The notes beneath the pieces are model-generated. The model was given only the letters and a program-made list of their open reading frames with translations. It was not told the DNA's origin and searched no databases. From assembly GCA_030625465.1 (NCBI GenBank), contig DAOUQS010000131.1, positions 1-5,984 on the forward strand: DNA of 5,984 nucleotides. Direction: 5' to 3'. Shown one piece after another: positions 1-5,957 of this stretch. Source of the stretch: Amylibacter sp. Its GTDB lineage: Bacteria > Pseudomonadota > Alphaproteobacteria > Rhodobacterales > Rhodobacteraceae. The translations under genes were made by a program, and so were the position numbers. The number at the start of each line of letters is the position of its first letter. Positions within the stretch are counted from its first letter, which is position 1.

Positions 1-1
1 T

Positions 2-349
2 CTGGATATCCTAGGGGCGGCCGCAGCCCCCGGTGCATTGTTTGCAATTGGCGCGTCCTTGGCGGGCAAATCTGCGGGACAAGTCAAAGTTGCAAGCTGG
101 TTGTCGTTTTGCAAGCTGGCATTACACCCCGCAGCCGTCGCATTTTTCGCGCTCTACATTTTTGATGTTGAACCCTATGCCGCGGGTGTGATGATAGCAC
201 TTGCAGCCCTGCCCGTTGCCGGCAACGTTTACATTATAGCGCAGCATTATAATGTGGCCCCGCAACGCGCGTCAGCCGCCATTTTGTTTTCAACGGTCAT
301 CAGCATCATCACTCTGACCATAATATTGAAATATGTTATGCTCTTTTGA
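2..349 (+). CDS. AEC-family permease (auxin efflux carrier / malonate transporter type), C-terminal part
   Basis: Only the last 115 codons are present; the reading frame is open from base 2 and the gene starts before the window. The fragment is highly hydrophobic, with about four membrane-spanning stretches separated by short polar turns. The final part, with PVAGNVYIIAQHYNV followed by a last helix beginning SAAILFSTVIS, matches the C-terminal half of AEC-family carriers, where a conserved Pro/Asn stretch lies in the penultimate helices. Family members are secondary transporters in the inner membrane that export or import small organic anions such as malonate; auxin export applies only to the plant relatives. 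The substrate cannot be told from this fragment. The TGA stop at 347-349 lies inside a hairpin. The family call is fairly safe, the substrate open. Confidence 0.8.
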   Translation: MDILGAAAAPGALFAIGASLAGKSAGQVKVASWLSFCKLALHPAAVAFFALYIFDVEPYAAGVMIALAALPVAGNVYIIAQHYNVAPQRASAAILFSTVISIITLTIILKYVMLF

Positions 350-371
350 TCCGGCAGCAAGGATCAAAAGA
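342..371 (+). terminator. Perfect 11-bp hairpin spanning the stop codon of the AEC permease
   Basis: Bases 342-352 and 361-371 are exact reverse complements around an 8-base loop (353-360). The stop codon TGA (347-349) is in the left arm. No run of T follows on the plus strand, so it is not a classic intrinsic terminator. It could still act as a weak terminator or as a 3'-end stabiliser that blocks exonucleases. Confidence 0.5.
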
Positions 372-426
372 CTGCATGGGCCGCGCACCTTATTTCATAT
401 GCACACGCCAACCCTGTCCGCGTCTC

Positions 427-454
427 TTGATATGTGAAAAAGGCTAAATATATA
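427..454 (+). promoter_or_regulatory. Putative sigma-70-type promoter of the Sel1-like gene
   Basis: TTGATA (427-432) resembles a -35 element, and TATATA (449-454) 16 bases later resembles a -10 element. Transcription would start near 461-463, leaving a leader of about 25 bases that contains the ribosome binding site of the ATG at 488. This spacing argues against the upstream in-frame starts at 434 (GTG) and 461 (ATG). The local sequence is AT-rich, so a chance match is possible. Confidence 0.4.
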
Positions 455-487
455 TGTTGTATGGAAACCTTGGAAAGGAATGCGCCT

Positions 488-997
488 ATGTTTACGAAAC
501 TGAAAATGTTTAGCGCCGCTCTTCTGATCGGGTTAACCGCAACAAGTGCGGCCAACGCGGATGCGGTGAAAGATACATTTGATAAGTACGTCACAGGAGT
601 GTTTACCGATAAAATTCCAATATCCACCTGGAAAGAGATGTCAGAGGCCGGTGACATCGAAGCCACCAATGTGCTGGGTCTGATATATGACCGGGGCGAG
701 CTGGGCATCTGGGAACCGGCAACCGCGCATAAATATTTCATGAAAACCGCCACACAGGGTAATGCGTTTGGCCAGTATTATGTGTCCAGGAACTACACCA
801 TCAGCTACGCCGTCGAAAGTAATCCGGTGTTAGCCAGTATGTGGATGGCGATATCGGCGATGAACGGTGATGAACGCGCCATAGTAGAAAATGCAGCCAT
901 GATCGCAAAACATGCCGATGATCCTGGCTATCAGAAAACCATCAATGCTCTGGTCGCCAAATGTGTTGCGTCAAATTACACAGATTGCGGGTCCTGA
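488..997 (+). CDS. Exported Sel1-like repeat (SLR) protein
   Basis: The protein is 169 residues from the ATG at 488, chosen because AGGAA (476-480) lies 7 bases upstream and because this start places a clear signal peptide at the N-terminus: a Lys-containing n-region, a hydrophobic stretch at residues 8-20, and an ANA site at 22-24 for signal peptidase I. It is thus probably periplasmic or secreted. Residues about 53-91 fit one Sel1-like repeat (an alpha/alpha hairpin of about 36-40 residues), with the typical Ala-rich first helix, the LGLIYDRG turn and the AHKYFMKTATQGNA second helix. A weaker second repeat follows at about 91-130. Two cysteines near the C-terminus (159 and 167) could form a disulfide. 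SLR proteins act mainly as protein-binding scaffolds, and the partner here is unknown. In-frame upstream starts at 434 and 461 would bury the signal peptide. The gene converges with the tadE pair with no spacer. Confidence 0.75.
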   Translation: MFTKLKMFSAALLIGLTATSAANADAVKDTFDKYVTGVFTDKIPISTWKEMSEAGDIEATNVLGLIYDRGELGIWEPATAHKYFMKTATQGNAFGQYYVSRNYTISYAVESNPVLASMWMAISAMNGDERAIVENAAMIAKHADDPGYQKTINALVAKCVASNYTDCGS

Positions 998-1543
998 TTA
1001 ATACGCTTCGTTGTACGCAACCCGGACATCAAATCTTGGCGTCACCGCAACGATGTTGGAAAATGTTTTCGCGGTCAGGTTTCCCCATGAATGTATCGGA
1101 ACAAACGGTACACTTGTCTGTATCAGGACAATCGTCTCGCCGTTACTGAGGTTGGGAATATATGCCAGCGGGATTTGGGTTGCATCTATCATGCCGGCGC
1201 TACCGTTTCCATTGCGTGACCATTCAATTTCCAATGCATCGCCCCACATGCGAATACTGGAAATCACAATAGAAGAGCTTTCACCGTCGGCATCAACAAT
1301 CGATTCAAAAATAGTGCCCACATTGCCGATGAAAGTGGGACCCACCTCAACCTGGCGGGAAATCAGATCAACCGCGGTATAGGTGGCTTTCGACGCGCGC
1401 AGATAGGTCTTGAACGCATCAAAGAACGAGTTGCTGCCAACAATCCAAAGAATCATCAGCGGCATCAGTATGATCACTTCAAGTGTTATCACACCACGTT
1501 CATTACGTTTGAAATTACCTAACAGTTTTTTCAATAGGGTCAT
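998..1543 (-). CDS. TadE-like minor pseudopilin, second gene of the pair
   Basis: The product is 181 residues. The N-terminus has a short basic segment (residues 1-16), then G17 followed by a hydrophobic helix of about 20-38 with Glu at position 22. This is the G/XXXXE arrangement that the prepilin peptidase TadV cleaves in Flp, TadE and TadF pseudopilins, although Val replaces the Tyr/Phe usually found after the Glu. The remaining 140 residues would be periplasmic and contain no cysteine. The C-terminal VTPRFDVRV segment resembles the end of other alphaproteobacterial TadE-like proteins. The role is probably as a minor subunit or assembly factor of a Flp/Tad pilus. The start ATG overlaps the TAA of the upstream tadE-like gene as TAATG, and a GGAG (plus-strand 1552-1555) lies 8 bases before it, so the two are very likely translationally coupled. 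The family call is good; the exact role is inferred. Confidence 0.82.
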   Translation of the reverse strand: MTLLKKLLGNFKRNERGVITLEVIILMPLMILWIVGSNSFFDAFKTYLRASKATYTAVDLISRQVEVGPTFIGNVGTIFESIVDADGESSSIVISSIRMWGDALEIEWSRNGNGSAGMIDATQIPLAYIPNLSNGETIVLIQTSVPFVPIHSWGNLTAKTFSNIVAVTPRFDVRVAYNEAY

Positions 1544-2076
1544 TATAATGGCTCCACGACATAAGCTGAGTCTGCAATCAGTCGGATCCCGCCCGAAGCA
1601 TCAACGGAAAAAATACCGCTCAGGGCGCTGGGGAAATAACGGTCAACAACCAGACAGGCACGGATATAAACAATATCGTTCGGCTCGCCTGTTGAAAATG
1701 ACGTTGCAGGTGAACTTGCTGTATCGCGATCCACACAGGCCACATCGGAAGGCGTGAACGTCAGGCTGGTATCAATCGGTATCATTTCCACATGAAGGCT
1801 GTCTTCACAATTCGAGATCAATCCGGCAATATTGCAAACCTCCGCTTTAAAGTAGGTCACCCCTGGATCACCATCGGCAATACCGGTCAGACGAACCTCG
1901 CGCACGACACGGTCCAGCGCATTTTCCAGAACGACATATTTCGTCATCAAAAGACCGGCGTCAAAAGTTGCCACGATCATTGCAAACACAAACGGGAATG
2001 CAATCACAAATTCAAGTGTCGCAACACCGTCTTCATTACGTGAAAACTGTTTTATGCGCCTTAATAATTTCCCCAT
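1543..2076 (-). CDS. TadE-like minor pseudopilin, first gene of the pair
   Basis: The product is 177 residues and has the same plan as its neighbour: a basic N-terminus, RNEDG ending at G17, then VATLEF with Glu at +5 and Phe at +6, and a membrane helix at about 20-44. This is a good match to the TadE/TadF type of pseudopilin processed by TadV. The periplasmic part contains four cysteines (81, 90, 114, 141), which its partner lacks and which could form two disulfides. The protein probably helps assemble a Flp/Tad adhesion pilus at the inner membrane. GAGGA (plus-strand 2081-2085) lies 4 bases before the ATG, slightly close but usable. It is the first gene of a two-gene unit. No tadG-like gene, which often precedes such pairs, is present in the 332 bases upstream, so the unit probably has its own promoter. 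The similar N-termini of the two proteins suggest an old tandem duplication. Confidence 0.85.
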   Translation of the reverse strand: MGKLLRRIKQFSRNEDGVATLEFVIAFPFVFAMIVATFDAGLLMTKYVVLENALDRVVREVRLTGIADGDPGVTYFKAEVCNIAGLISNCEDSLHVEMIPIDTSLTFTPSDVACVDRDTASSPATSFSTGEPNDIVYIRACLVVDRYFPSALSGIFSVDASGGIRLIADSAYVVEPL

Positions 2077-2195
2077 GACATCCTCACTGCATAAATTACA
2101 TATTACGGATTCGTAACCAGACTAATCTGCGCTACCCGAATGGTTTAATTTAGGCAGTATCAGGGCATTATTCGTATTTTTTGTGGTGGAACTTT

Positions 2196-2207
2196 GTCAT
2201 AAATGAC
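2196..2207. promoter_or_regulatory. Small dyad GTCAT-AA-ATGAC
   Basis: Two exact 5-base arms flank an AA centre. The site lies about 120 bases upstream of the first tadE-like start and could be an operator half-site pair for a dimeric regulator. It is short enough to be chance in AT-rich DNA. Confidence 0.25.
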
Positions 2208-2225
2208 TAATTTGATTATTTGGCG

Positions 2226-2276
2226 ATAGCATCAATAACGGGACGCAATAGCATGATAGTAAACAAATATAGCATG
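2226..2276. repeat. Three phased direct repeats of ATAGCAT
   Basis: ATAGCAT occurs at 2226-2232, 2248-2254 and 2269-2275; the last two copies extend to ATAGCATG. The starts are 22 and 21 bases apart, about two turns of B-form DNA, so all copies face the same side of the helix. An inverted partial copy, TGCTAT, is at 2329-2334. Such an arrangement suggests a binding array for a regulator acting on the tadE-pair promoter, 150-200 bases upstream of its start codon. The regulator is unknown. Confidence 0.5.
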
Positions 2277-2366
2277 TATAAAGCGAAATAAAGTCCGTAA
2301 ATAAGGCATAATGGGCACAATTTTACGGTGCTATTTGGAAACAATCACATGAAATTGCACTGACAG

Positions 2367-2384
2367 TTAAGCCTTAAGGCGTAA
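2367..2384. repeat. Palindrome centred on GCCTTAAGGC
   Basis: Bases 2371-2380 are a perfect 10-base palindrome, extended to 18 bases with one mismatched pair (2367-2384). With no central spacer it is a better candidate for a dimer-binding site than for an RNA hairpin. It lies 25-40 bases past the stop codon of the gene ending at 2409. Confidence 0.4.
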
Positions 2385-2408
2385 TTGATTGATTAATTGT
2401 AATAAAAC

Positions 2409-2897
2409 TTAAATCAGTTCAACATTGTGAACTTTTTCCTGCATCAAAAGCAATAGTTTATCCGACATCTCTTTGGTTTGTGCCGGGCTGATAGCGCCGC
2501 CAACGCCCAGATATTTACCGATCCGCCAATATAATCCGGGGGACCATTTGCGTGCCGAGGACTGGTGCAGCCGGATCAAAAACCCGTTGGACGGCTTGAA
2601 AGAAAACCAGCTGCGGTCAATGCGATCAATATTGGACAGGCTGCAAATAAGCTCGCCCCTGTCATCAAACAGACCTTCACGTTTCAAGATCAGGGCGGCA
2701 TTGGCAAAGCGGAAATTGGCTTGCGCCTGCCACAAAAATACCACCCCCAAAATGAACAGCACAAGCCGAAGAACAATCGATTGCGCGGTGCCACCGATTG
2801 CAAAGTTCAACATCACAAGTGCCGCCAGACACAAGATAACCACACCGAACAAACGACGCGCGATTGACGGCTGTATTTTGATAATAACGTCTGACAT
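2409..2897 (-). CDS. Small membrane protein of unknown function with two N-terminal helices
   Basis: The product is 162 residues. Residues about 15-34 and 40-58 form two hydrophobic helices close together, preceded by a short polar N-terminus. The rest (about 65-162) is a soluble domain, probably cytoplasmic, with alternating hydrophobic residues at 68-110 (LILKREGLFDDRG, then SNIDRIDR and FKPSNGFLIRLH) suggestive of a small beta-rich, PH-like fold, followed by a Trp-containing segment (WRIGKYLGVGG) and a C-terminal helix. I recall similar small proteins with FKPSNGF and the G-V-GG segment in Rhodobacteraceae, where they are annotated as hypothetical; the PH-like idea is inference. No clear ribosome binding site precedes the ATG, but there is no alternative in-frame start before the upstream stop at about 2922. 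It is divergent from the methyltransferase gene and probably monocistronic. Confidence 0.75.
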   Translation of the reverse strand: MSDVIIKIQPSIARRLFGVVILCLAALVMLNFAIGGTAQSIVLRLVLFILGVVFLWQAQANFRFANAALILKREGLFDDRGELICSLSNIDRIDRSWFSFKPSNGFLIRLHQSSARKWSPGLYWRIGKYLGVGGAISPAQTKEMSDKLLLLMQEKVHNVELI

Positions 2898-3011
2898 ATG
2901 GTGCGGGCCGATCTTGATAGGTTACCGGCACAATTAACCCCGCGTAAAAGCCAAACACAAGCCAAGACTGCACATCACAACCTTATGTGTGACCGACAAA
3001 TGCCCGAACAG

Positions 3012-3041
3012 TCACATAGTGCAGGCAATCACAGTGCAGGC
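3012..3041. repeat. Imperfect tandem repeat TCACA-(TA)-GTGCAGGC
   Basis: Two copies, 15 and 13 bases long, differ only by an extra TA in the first and are separated by 2 bases. They are about 150 bases upstream of the methyltransferase start and 115-145 bases upstream of the divergent gene. They may be paired regulator sites. Confidence 0.4.
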
Positions 3042-3175
3042 GGGCGATCGGATTTGTGGTTTTTATGATTTATGGTAAGCTTAAACAAGACCCGCTACAT
3101 GGCAGCCCTTTAACGATGAATGGCCATGAAAAATCTGAACAGGCCGTAGATAATACATCAAGCCGGCGCATTAAT

Positions 3176-3181
3176 AAGGAG
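3176..3181 (+). promoter_or_regulatory. Strong ribosome binding site of the methyltransferase gene
   Basis: AAGGAG lies 7 bases before the ATG at 3189, the best Shine-Dalgarno match in the window. It fixes the start codon. Confidence 0.8.
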
Positions 3182-3188
3182 CCATCTT

Positions 3189-4016
3189 ATGGAAAACATC
3201 GAGAAAATTGTAGCGGACCACTACACAATCGGCAATCTGGGCGAGAATATAGATAACGGGTTGATCGCCTCGGGTGCGGATATGGATAATCTGACCATCG
3301 AGGACCTATCTGTGGTCGACGAATTTCACATCGGCGGGCGCGCGGCCACGGACTATCTGATTGAAAAGATGAACCTTTCGGGAAACGAACATGTTCTGGA
3401 TGTGGGTGCGGGTATCGGTGGGGCGGCAAGGGTCATCGCATCGCAAACCGGCTGCCATGTTACCGGCATTGATCTGACGCCCGAATATGTTGCCGTGGCA
3501 CAAAACCTGACGACATTGACCCGCCTTGAAGACAAGGTTGATTTTAAAACCGCCAGCGCACTGGACATGCCGTACGACGATGAAACCTTCGACGCCGCCG
3601 TTACCATCCATGTTGCCATGAATATCGCCGACCGCGATGGCCTGTATAAAGAGATTGCGCGCGTGTTGAAAAAAGGTGCGCAACTTTGCATCTACGATGT
3701 GATGAAAAAGGGCGATGCACCGTTGGAATTCCCGGTGCCATGGGCCGAAAACCAGATATCCAGCCACCTGCGATCCGCAAAACAAGTGGTTGCCCACTTG
3801 CAGGATGCAGGCTTTGTGGTTGGTGATGTCGAAGACCGTACCGATTTCGCTTTTGCATACTTTGATCGGCGCATCGCGGCCGCGACAGGGAAGCCTGCAC
3901 CATTGGGGCCGCATATAATCATGGGGCCGTCGGCAAAGCAGAAGTTCATCAATGTCAGGGCTAATCTGGATGCCGGGCGCATTGCACCCACTTTAATTAT
4001 GGCCACCCGAAAATAG
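3189..4016 (+). CDS. Class I SAM-dependent methyltransferase (UbiE / sarcosine-dimethylglycine methyltransferase-like)
   Basis: The product is 275 residues and appears complete. After an N-terminal segment with DEFHIGGRAAT (residues 44-54), common to this group, comes motif I, VLDVGAGIGG (69-78), the glycine-rich SAM-binding loop. Next are VTGIDLT (91-97), with the acidic D95 expected to bind the ribose hydroxyls, and SALDMPYDDETFDAAVTIHVAMNI (123-146), with D126 near the adenine and motif II. RVLKKGAQLCIYDV (158-171) is motif III. PVPWAENQISSHL and LQDAGF (182-209) belong to the C-terminal part of the Rossmann-like domain. The protein should be soluble and cytoplasmic. Family members methylate quinone precursors, glycine derivatives or other small molecules; UbiE itself is shorter and lies in a different context, so it is unlikely. 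The substrate cannot be read from the sequence, and no pathway neighbours are present. It converges with the small membrane-protein gene with a 15-base gap. Confidence 0.88.
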   Translation: MENIEKIVADHYTIGNLGENIDNGLIASGADMDNLTIEDLSVVDEFHIGGRAATDYLIEKMNLSGNEHVLDVGAGIGGAARVIASQTGCHVTGIDLTPEYVAVAQNLTTLTRLEDKVDFKTASALDMPYDDETFDAAVTIHVAMNIADRDGLYKEIARVLKKGAQLCIYDVMKKGDAPLEFPVPWAENQISSHLRSAKQVVAHLQDAGFVVGDVEDRTDFAFAYFDRRIAAATGKPAPLGPHIIMGPSAKQKFINVRANLDAGRIAPTLIMATRK

Positions 4017-4031
4017 CGGGCATCAGGCCAC

Positions 4032-4403
4032 TTAAATCAGATCAAGCCAGTACAACAGGCCGATCAATCCTGCGGCAAACAACAGCAGGCGTGCTGCGAA
4101 CTCTGCCAGTAAAAGTGCGCGCGAACGTGTCTTGTCGCGTTCGATATCCACACCGTCAAGCTTGACCAAACAGGATCTGCGAATGGCCTCGACCCGGTTC
4201 ATATCCACCTGACCGCGCCGTTTGGGGTGTTTTATCCGTTCCTGCGCATCGAAAAGATAGTGCAGGTCCTGTTCAATACCCGCCGGAAGTTTTCCATGCA
4301 GCGTTTCAAGCAACCACGGCAGGCTTTTATGTTTATAACCGAATTTCTTGCCAATACGTTTGCCAATATCGGACTGCACAGATTCTATTGTTGCTTGCGC
4401 CAT
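4032..4403 (-). CDS. Small basic protein with C-terminal membrane anchor, downstream of der
   Basis: From the ATG at 4403 the product is 123 residues. In-frame starts also exist at 4409 (ATG) and 4418 (TTG), but a run of seven G on the minus strand (4410-4416) sits 6 bases before 4403, the right distance for a ribosome binding site, and overlaps the other two. The N-terminal two-thirds is polar, rich in Lys and Arg (for example GKRIGKKFGYKHK), and predicted helical. The last 25 or so residues (LLLAEFAARLLLFAAGLIGLLYW) form one membrane helix followed by only DLI, so it would be tail-anchored with the basic part in the cytoplasm. There are no catalytic motifs. It starts 18 bases after the der stop codon and is almost certainly in the same transcript. 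I do not recognise a characterised family; function is unknown. Confidence 0.7.
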   Translation of the reverse strand: MAQATIESVQSDIGKRIGKKFGYKHKSLPWLLETLHGKLPAGIEQDLHYLFDAQERIKHPKRRGQVDMNRVEAIRRSCLVKLDGVDIERDKTRSRALLLAEFAARLLLFAAGLIGLLYWLDLI

Positions 4404-4421
4404 AAACATCCCCCCCAAGGA

Positions 4422-5909
4422 TCAGGACTTGTCCCGCTTGTTCAAAGCAGGCTTTTTCAGATCCTTGCGGAACCGGCCTTCCTGGTGCTTGTTCAGCTTG
4501 GTTACTTTCTTTTCTTTCTTATCGCGATACGGATTTTTGTCCGATTGCGAACGGATGAACAGACGGATCGGCGTGCCGGGCATATCAAAGCCCTCGCGCA
4601 ATCCGTTAACCAGATAGCGTTCATAGCTGACGGGCAGCAAATCGGGGTGCGAACACATCGCGACAAAGGTCGGCGGACGGGTTTTCACCTGCGTCATATA
4701 GCGAATGCGAATGCGGCGGCCACCCGGTGCGGGCGGCGGGTGCATTTCCAGCATGCCAGCCAGCCAGCGGTTCAGTTTCGACGTGCTGACACGACGGTTC
4801 CATATCTCATGCGCGCCCATGATCGCTTTTTGCAAACGGTCAAGCCCCCTGCCGGTTTTGGCGGAAACCGTAACCAATGGCGCACCGCGCAATTGTGGTA
4901 AAAGACGCGTGAATTTTTCACGGATGTCTTTCAGCTTTTCCTGCTTTTCGTTTTCAACGTCCCACTTGTTCACCGCAACCACCACCGCACGGCCTTCGCG
5001 TTCGGCCAAATCGGCAATCCGCAAATCCTGTTGTTCAAACGGGATTTCCGCGTCCAGCAGAACCACCACAACTTCGGAAAATTTCACTGCGCGCAAACCA
5101 TCCGATACAGACAGCTTTTCCAGCTTGGCCTGCACCTTGGCTTTTTTACGAATACCTGCAGTATCCCAGATACGGACCGGCACATCGTCCCAGTTGAAGT
5201 TTATCGAGATCGCATCACGGGTAATTCCGGCTTCCGGCCCGGTCAGCAAGCGGTCTTCTTGTAAAATCTGGTTAATCAGCGTGGATTTGCCCGCATTGGG
5301 CCGTCCGATAACGGCGACTTGCAAAGGTTTCTCTTTCGAGATGACCCGTTCCCCCCCGCCGCCTTCTTCGTCAATATCAACGCTGGTTTCAGCTTCAATC
5401 TGGCGATCTTTGAATTCATCTGCAATCGGGCGCAACACATGGCCCAACTCGTCAATACCCTCACCATGTTCGGCTGACAGCTGTACTGGTTCACCAAGAC
5501 CCAGTGAAAACGCGTCATAGTAACCCGCCTCTCCCGCACGTCCTTCGGCCTTATTGGCCACCAGAATAACGCGGGCGGATTTTTTGCGCAGGATTTGGGC
5601 GAACACACGGTCAGCCGGTAAAACCCCGTCACGCGCATCAATCATAAACAGACAGACATCCGCCATATCAACCGCACGTTCGGTCAGGGCACGCATCCGG
5701 CCCTGTAGACTTTCATCCGTGGCCTCTTCCAAACCAGCGGTATCAATCACGGTAAAGCGCACGTCGGCAATGCGCGCATCACCTTCACGCAGGTCGCGCG
5801 TCACGCCCGGTTGATCATCGACCAACGCAAGCCGGCGACCGACCAAACGGTTGAACAGTGTTGATTTGCCCACGTTCGGGCGTCCTACAATAGCGAGTGT
5901 AAAGCTCAT
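4422..5909 (-). CDS. der: Ribosome-assembly GTPase Der (EngA)
   Basis: Der is the tandem-domain GTPase needed for maturation of the 50S ribosomal subunit, acting in the cytoplasm. The 495-residue product is complete and has the full family layout. The first G domain has G1 GRPNVGKST (9-17), G2 GVTRD (35-39), G3 DTAG (56-59), G4 NKAE (119-122) and G5 SAE (145-147). After an acidic, glycine-rich linker (about 172-188) the second G domain has GRPNAGKST (202-210), GITRD (228-232), DTAG (249-252), NKWD (314-317) and SAK (349-351). The C-terminal KH-like domain (about 375-460) is followed by a 35-residue tail rich in Lys and Arg, suited to rRNA contact. NKAE replaces the usual NKxD in the first G4; I recall this in other alphaproteobacteria. 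The ATG at 5907-5909 directly begins the first beta strand. The Shine-Dalgarno is weak (GGA close to the start). It lies first of a pair with the small anchored-protein gene. Confidence 0.98.
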   Translation of the reverse strand: MSFTLAIVGRPNVGKSTLFNRLVGRRLALVDDQPGVTRDLREGDARIADVRFTVIDTAGLEEATDESLQGRMRALTERAVDMADVCLFMIDARDGVLPADRVFAQILRKKSARVILVANKAEGRAGEAGYYDAFSLGLGEPVQLSAEHGEGIDELGHVLRPIADEFKDRQIEAETSVDIDEEGGGGERVISKEKPLQVAVIGRPNAGKSTLINQILQEDRLLTGPEAGITRDAISINFNWDDVPVRIWDTAGIRKKAKVQAKLEKLSVSDGLRAVKFSEVVVVLLDAEIPFEQQDLRIADLAEREGRAVVVAVNKWDVENEKQEKLKDIREKFTRLLPQLRGAPLVTVSAKTGRGLDRLQKAIMGAHEIWNRRVSTSKLNRWLAGMLEMHPPPAPGGRRIRIRYMTQVKTRPPTFVAMCSHPDLLPVSYERYLVNGLREGFDMPGTPIRLFIRSQSDKNPYRDKKEKKVTKLNKHQEGRFRKDLKKPALNKRDKS

Positions 5910-5918
5910 GGGTCCAGT

Positions 5919-5934
5919 CTTTCATCTCTGAAAG
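5919..5934 (-). promoter_or_regulatory. GNRA-tetraloop hairpin in the der leader
   Basis: On the minus strand, CTTTCA and TGAAAG pair as an exact 6-bp stem closed by a GAGA loop of the GNRA class. It ends 9 bases before the der start codon, so it could expose or mask the weak ribosome binding site. No T tract follows. Six-base stems arise by chance fairly often, so a function is not established. Confidence 0.35.
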
Positions 5935-5957
5935 CCACCCCTTACAGGGCTATTGAC

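Larger units (their letters stand above)
2077..2408. other. AT-rich intergenic region upstream of the tadE pair
   Basis: These 332 bases carry no believable gene: the ATG-led frames seen are 8 to 13 codons long and lack ribosome binding sites. The region must hold the minus-strand promoter of the tadE pair and the 3' end of the transcript from the gene ending at 2409. It contains three phased ATAGCAT repeats (2226-2276), a 12-base dyad at 2196-2207 and a palindrome around 2371-2380. No convincing -35/-10 pair stood out for the minus strand, and no T-tailed hairpin terminates the gene at 2409. Confidence 0.7.
2898..3188. other. Divergent intergenic region with repeated TCACA/GTGCAG elements
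   Basis: These 291 bases separate two divergently transcribed genes and must contain both promoters. They hold a direct repeat (TCACATAGTGCAGGC at 3012-3026, TCACAGTGCAGGC at 3029-3041), an inverted CTGCAC at 2968-2973, and a TGTGAC/GTCACA inverted pair (2988-2993 and 3011-3016). No strong -35/-10 pair was found for either direction. A 66-codon open frame starting at 3056 overlaps the methyltransferase start and has no ribosome binding site. Confidence 0.55.

Noticed and set aside
434..487. Upstream starts (GTG 434, ATG 461) for the Sel1-like protein
   Set aside because: They overlap the putative promoter, lack a ribosome binding site and would put 9 to 18 residues in front of a good signal peptide.
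2367..2412. CtrA-type binding sites (TTAA-N7-TTAA) for the tadE pair
   Set aside because: TTAA occurs at 2367, 2374, 2393 and 2409, but none of the neighbouring copies have the required 7-base spacing.
3056..3256. 66-codon plus-strand frame in the divergent region
   Set aside because: It overlaps the methyltransferase start in another frame, has no Shine-Dalgarno and yields a polar sequence without features.
3306..3914. 202-codon minus-strand frame across the methyltransferase gene
   Set aside because: It is antisense to a gene with intact catalytic motifs, and its product has no recognisable domain.
4538..4552. Lys/Arg-rich C-terminal tail of Der as a possible extra domain
   Set aside because: Basic C-terminal extensions after the KH-like domain are normal for Der.
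4705..5520. 271-codon open frame on the plus strand opposite der
   Set aside because: It lies wholly antisense to the highly conserved der gene, its product is a low-complexity Ser/Arg-rich sequence, and it has no ribosome binding site; it is a shadow of der codon use.
5544..5555. NKAE instead of NKxD in the first G domain of Der as a loss of function
   Set aside because: I recall this variant in Der of other alphaproteobacteria, and all other G motifs are intact, so it is a lineage trait and not damage.
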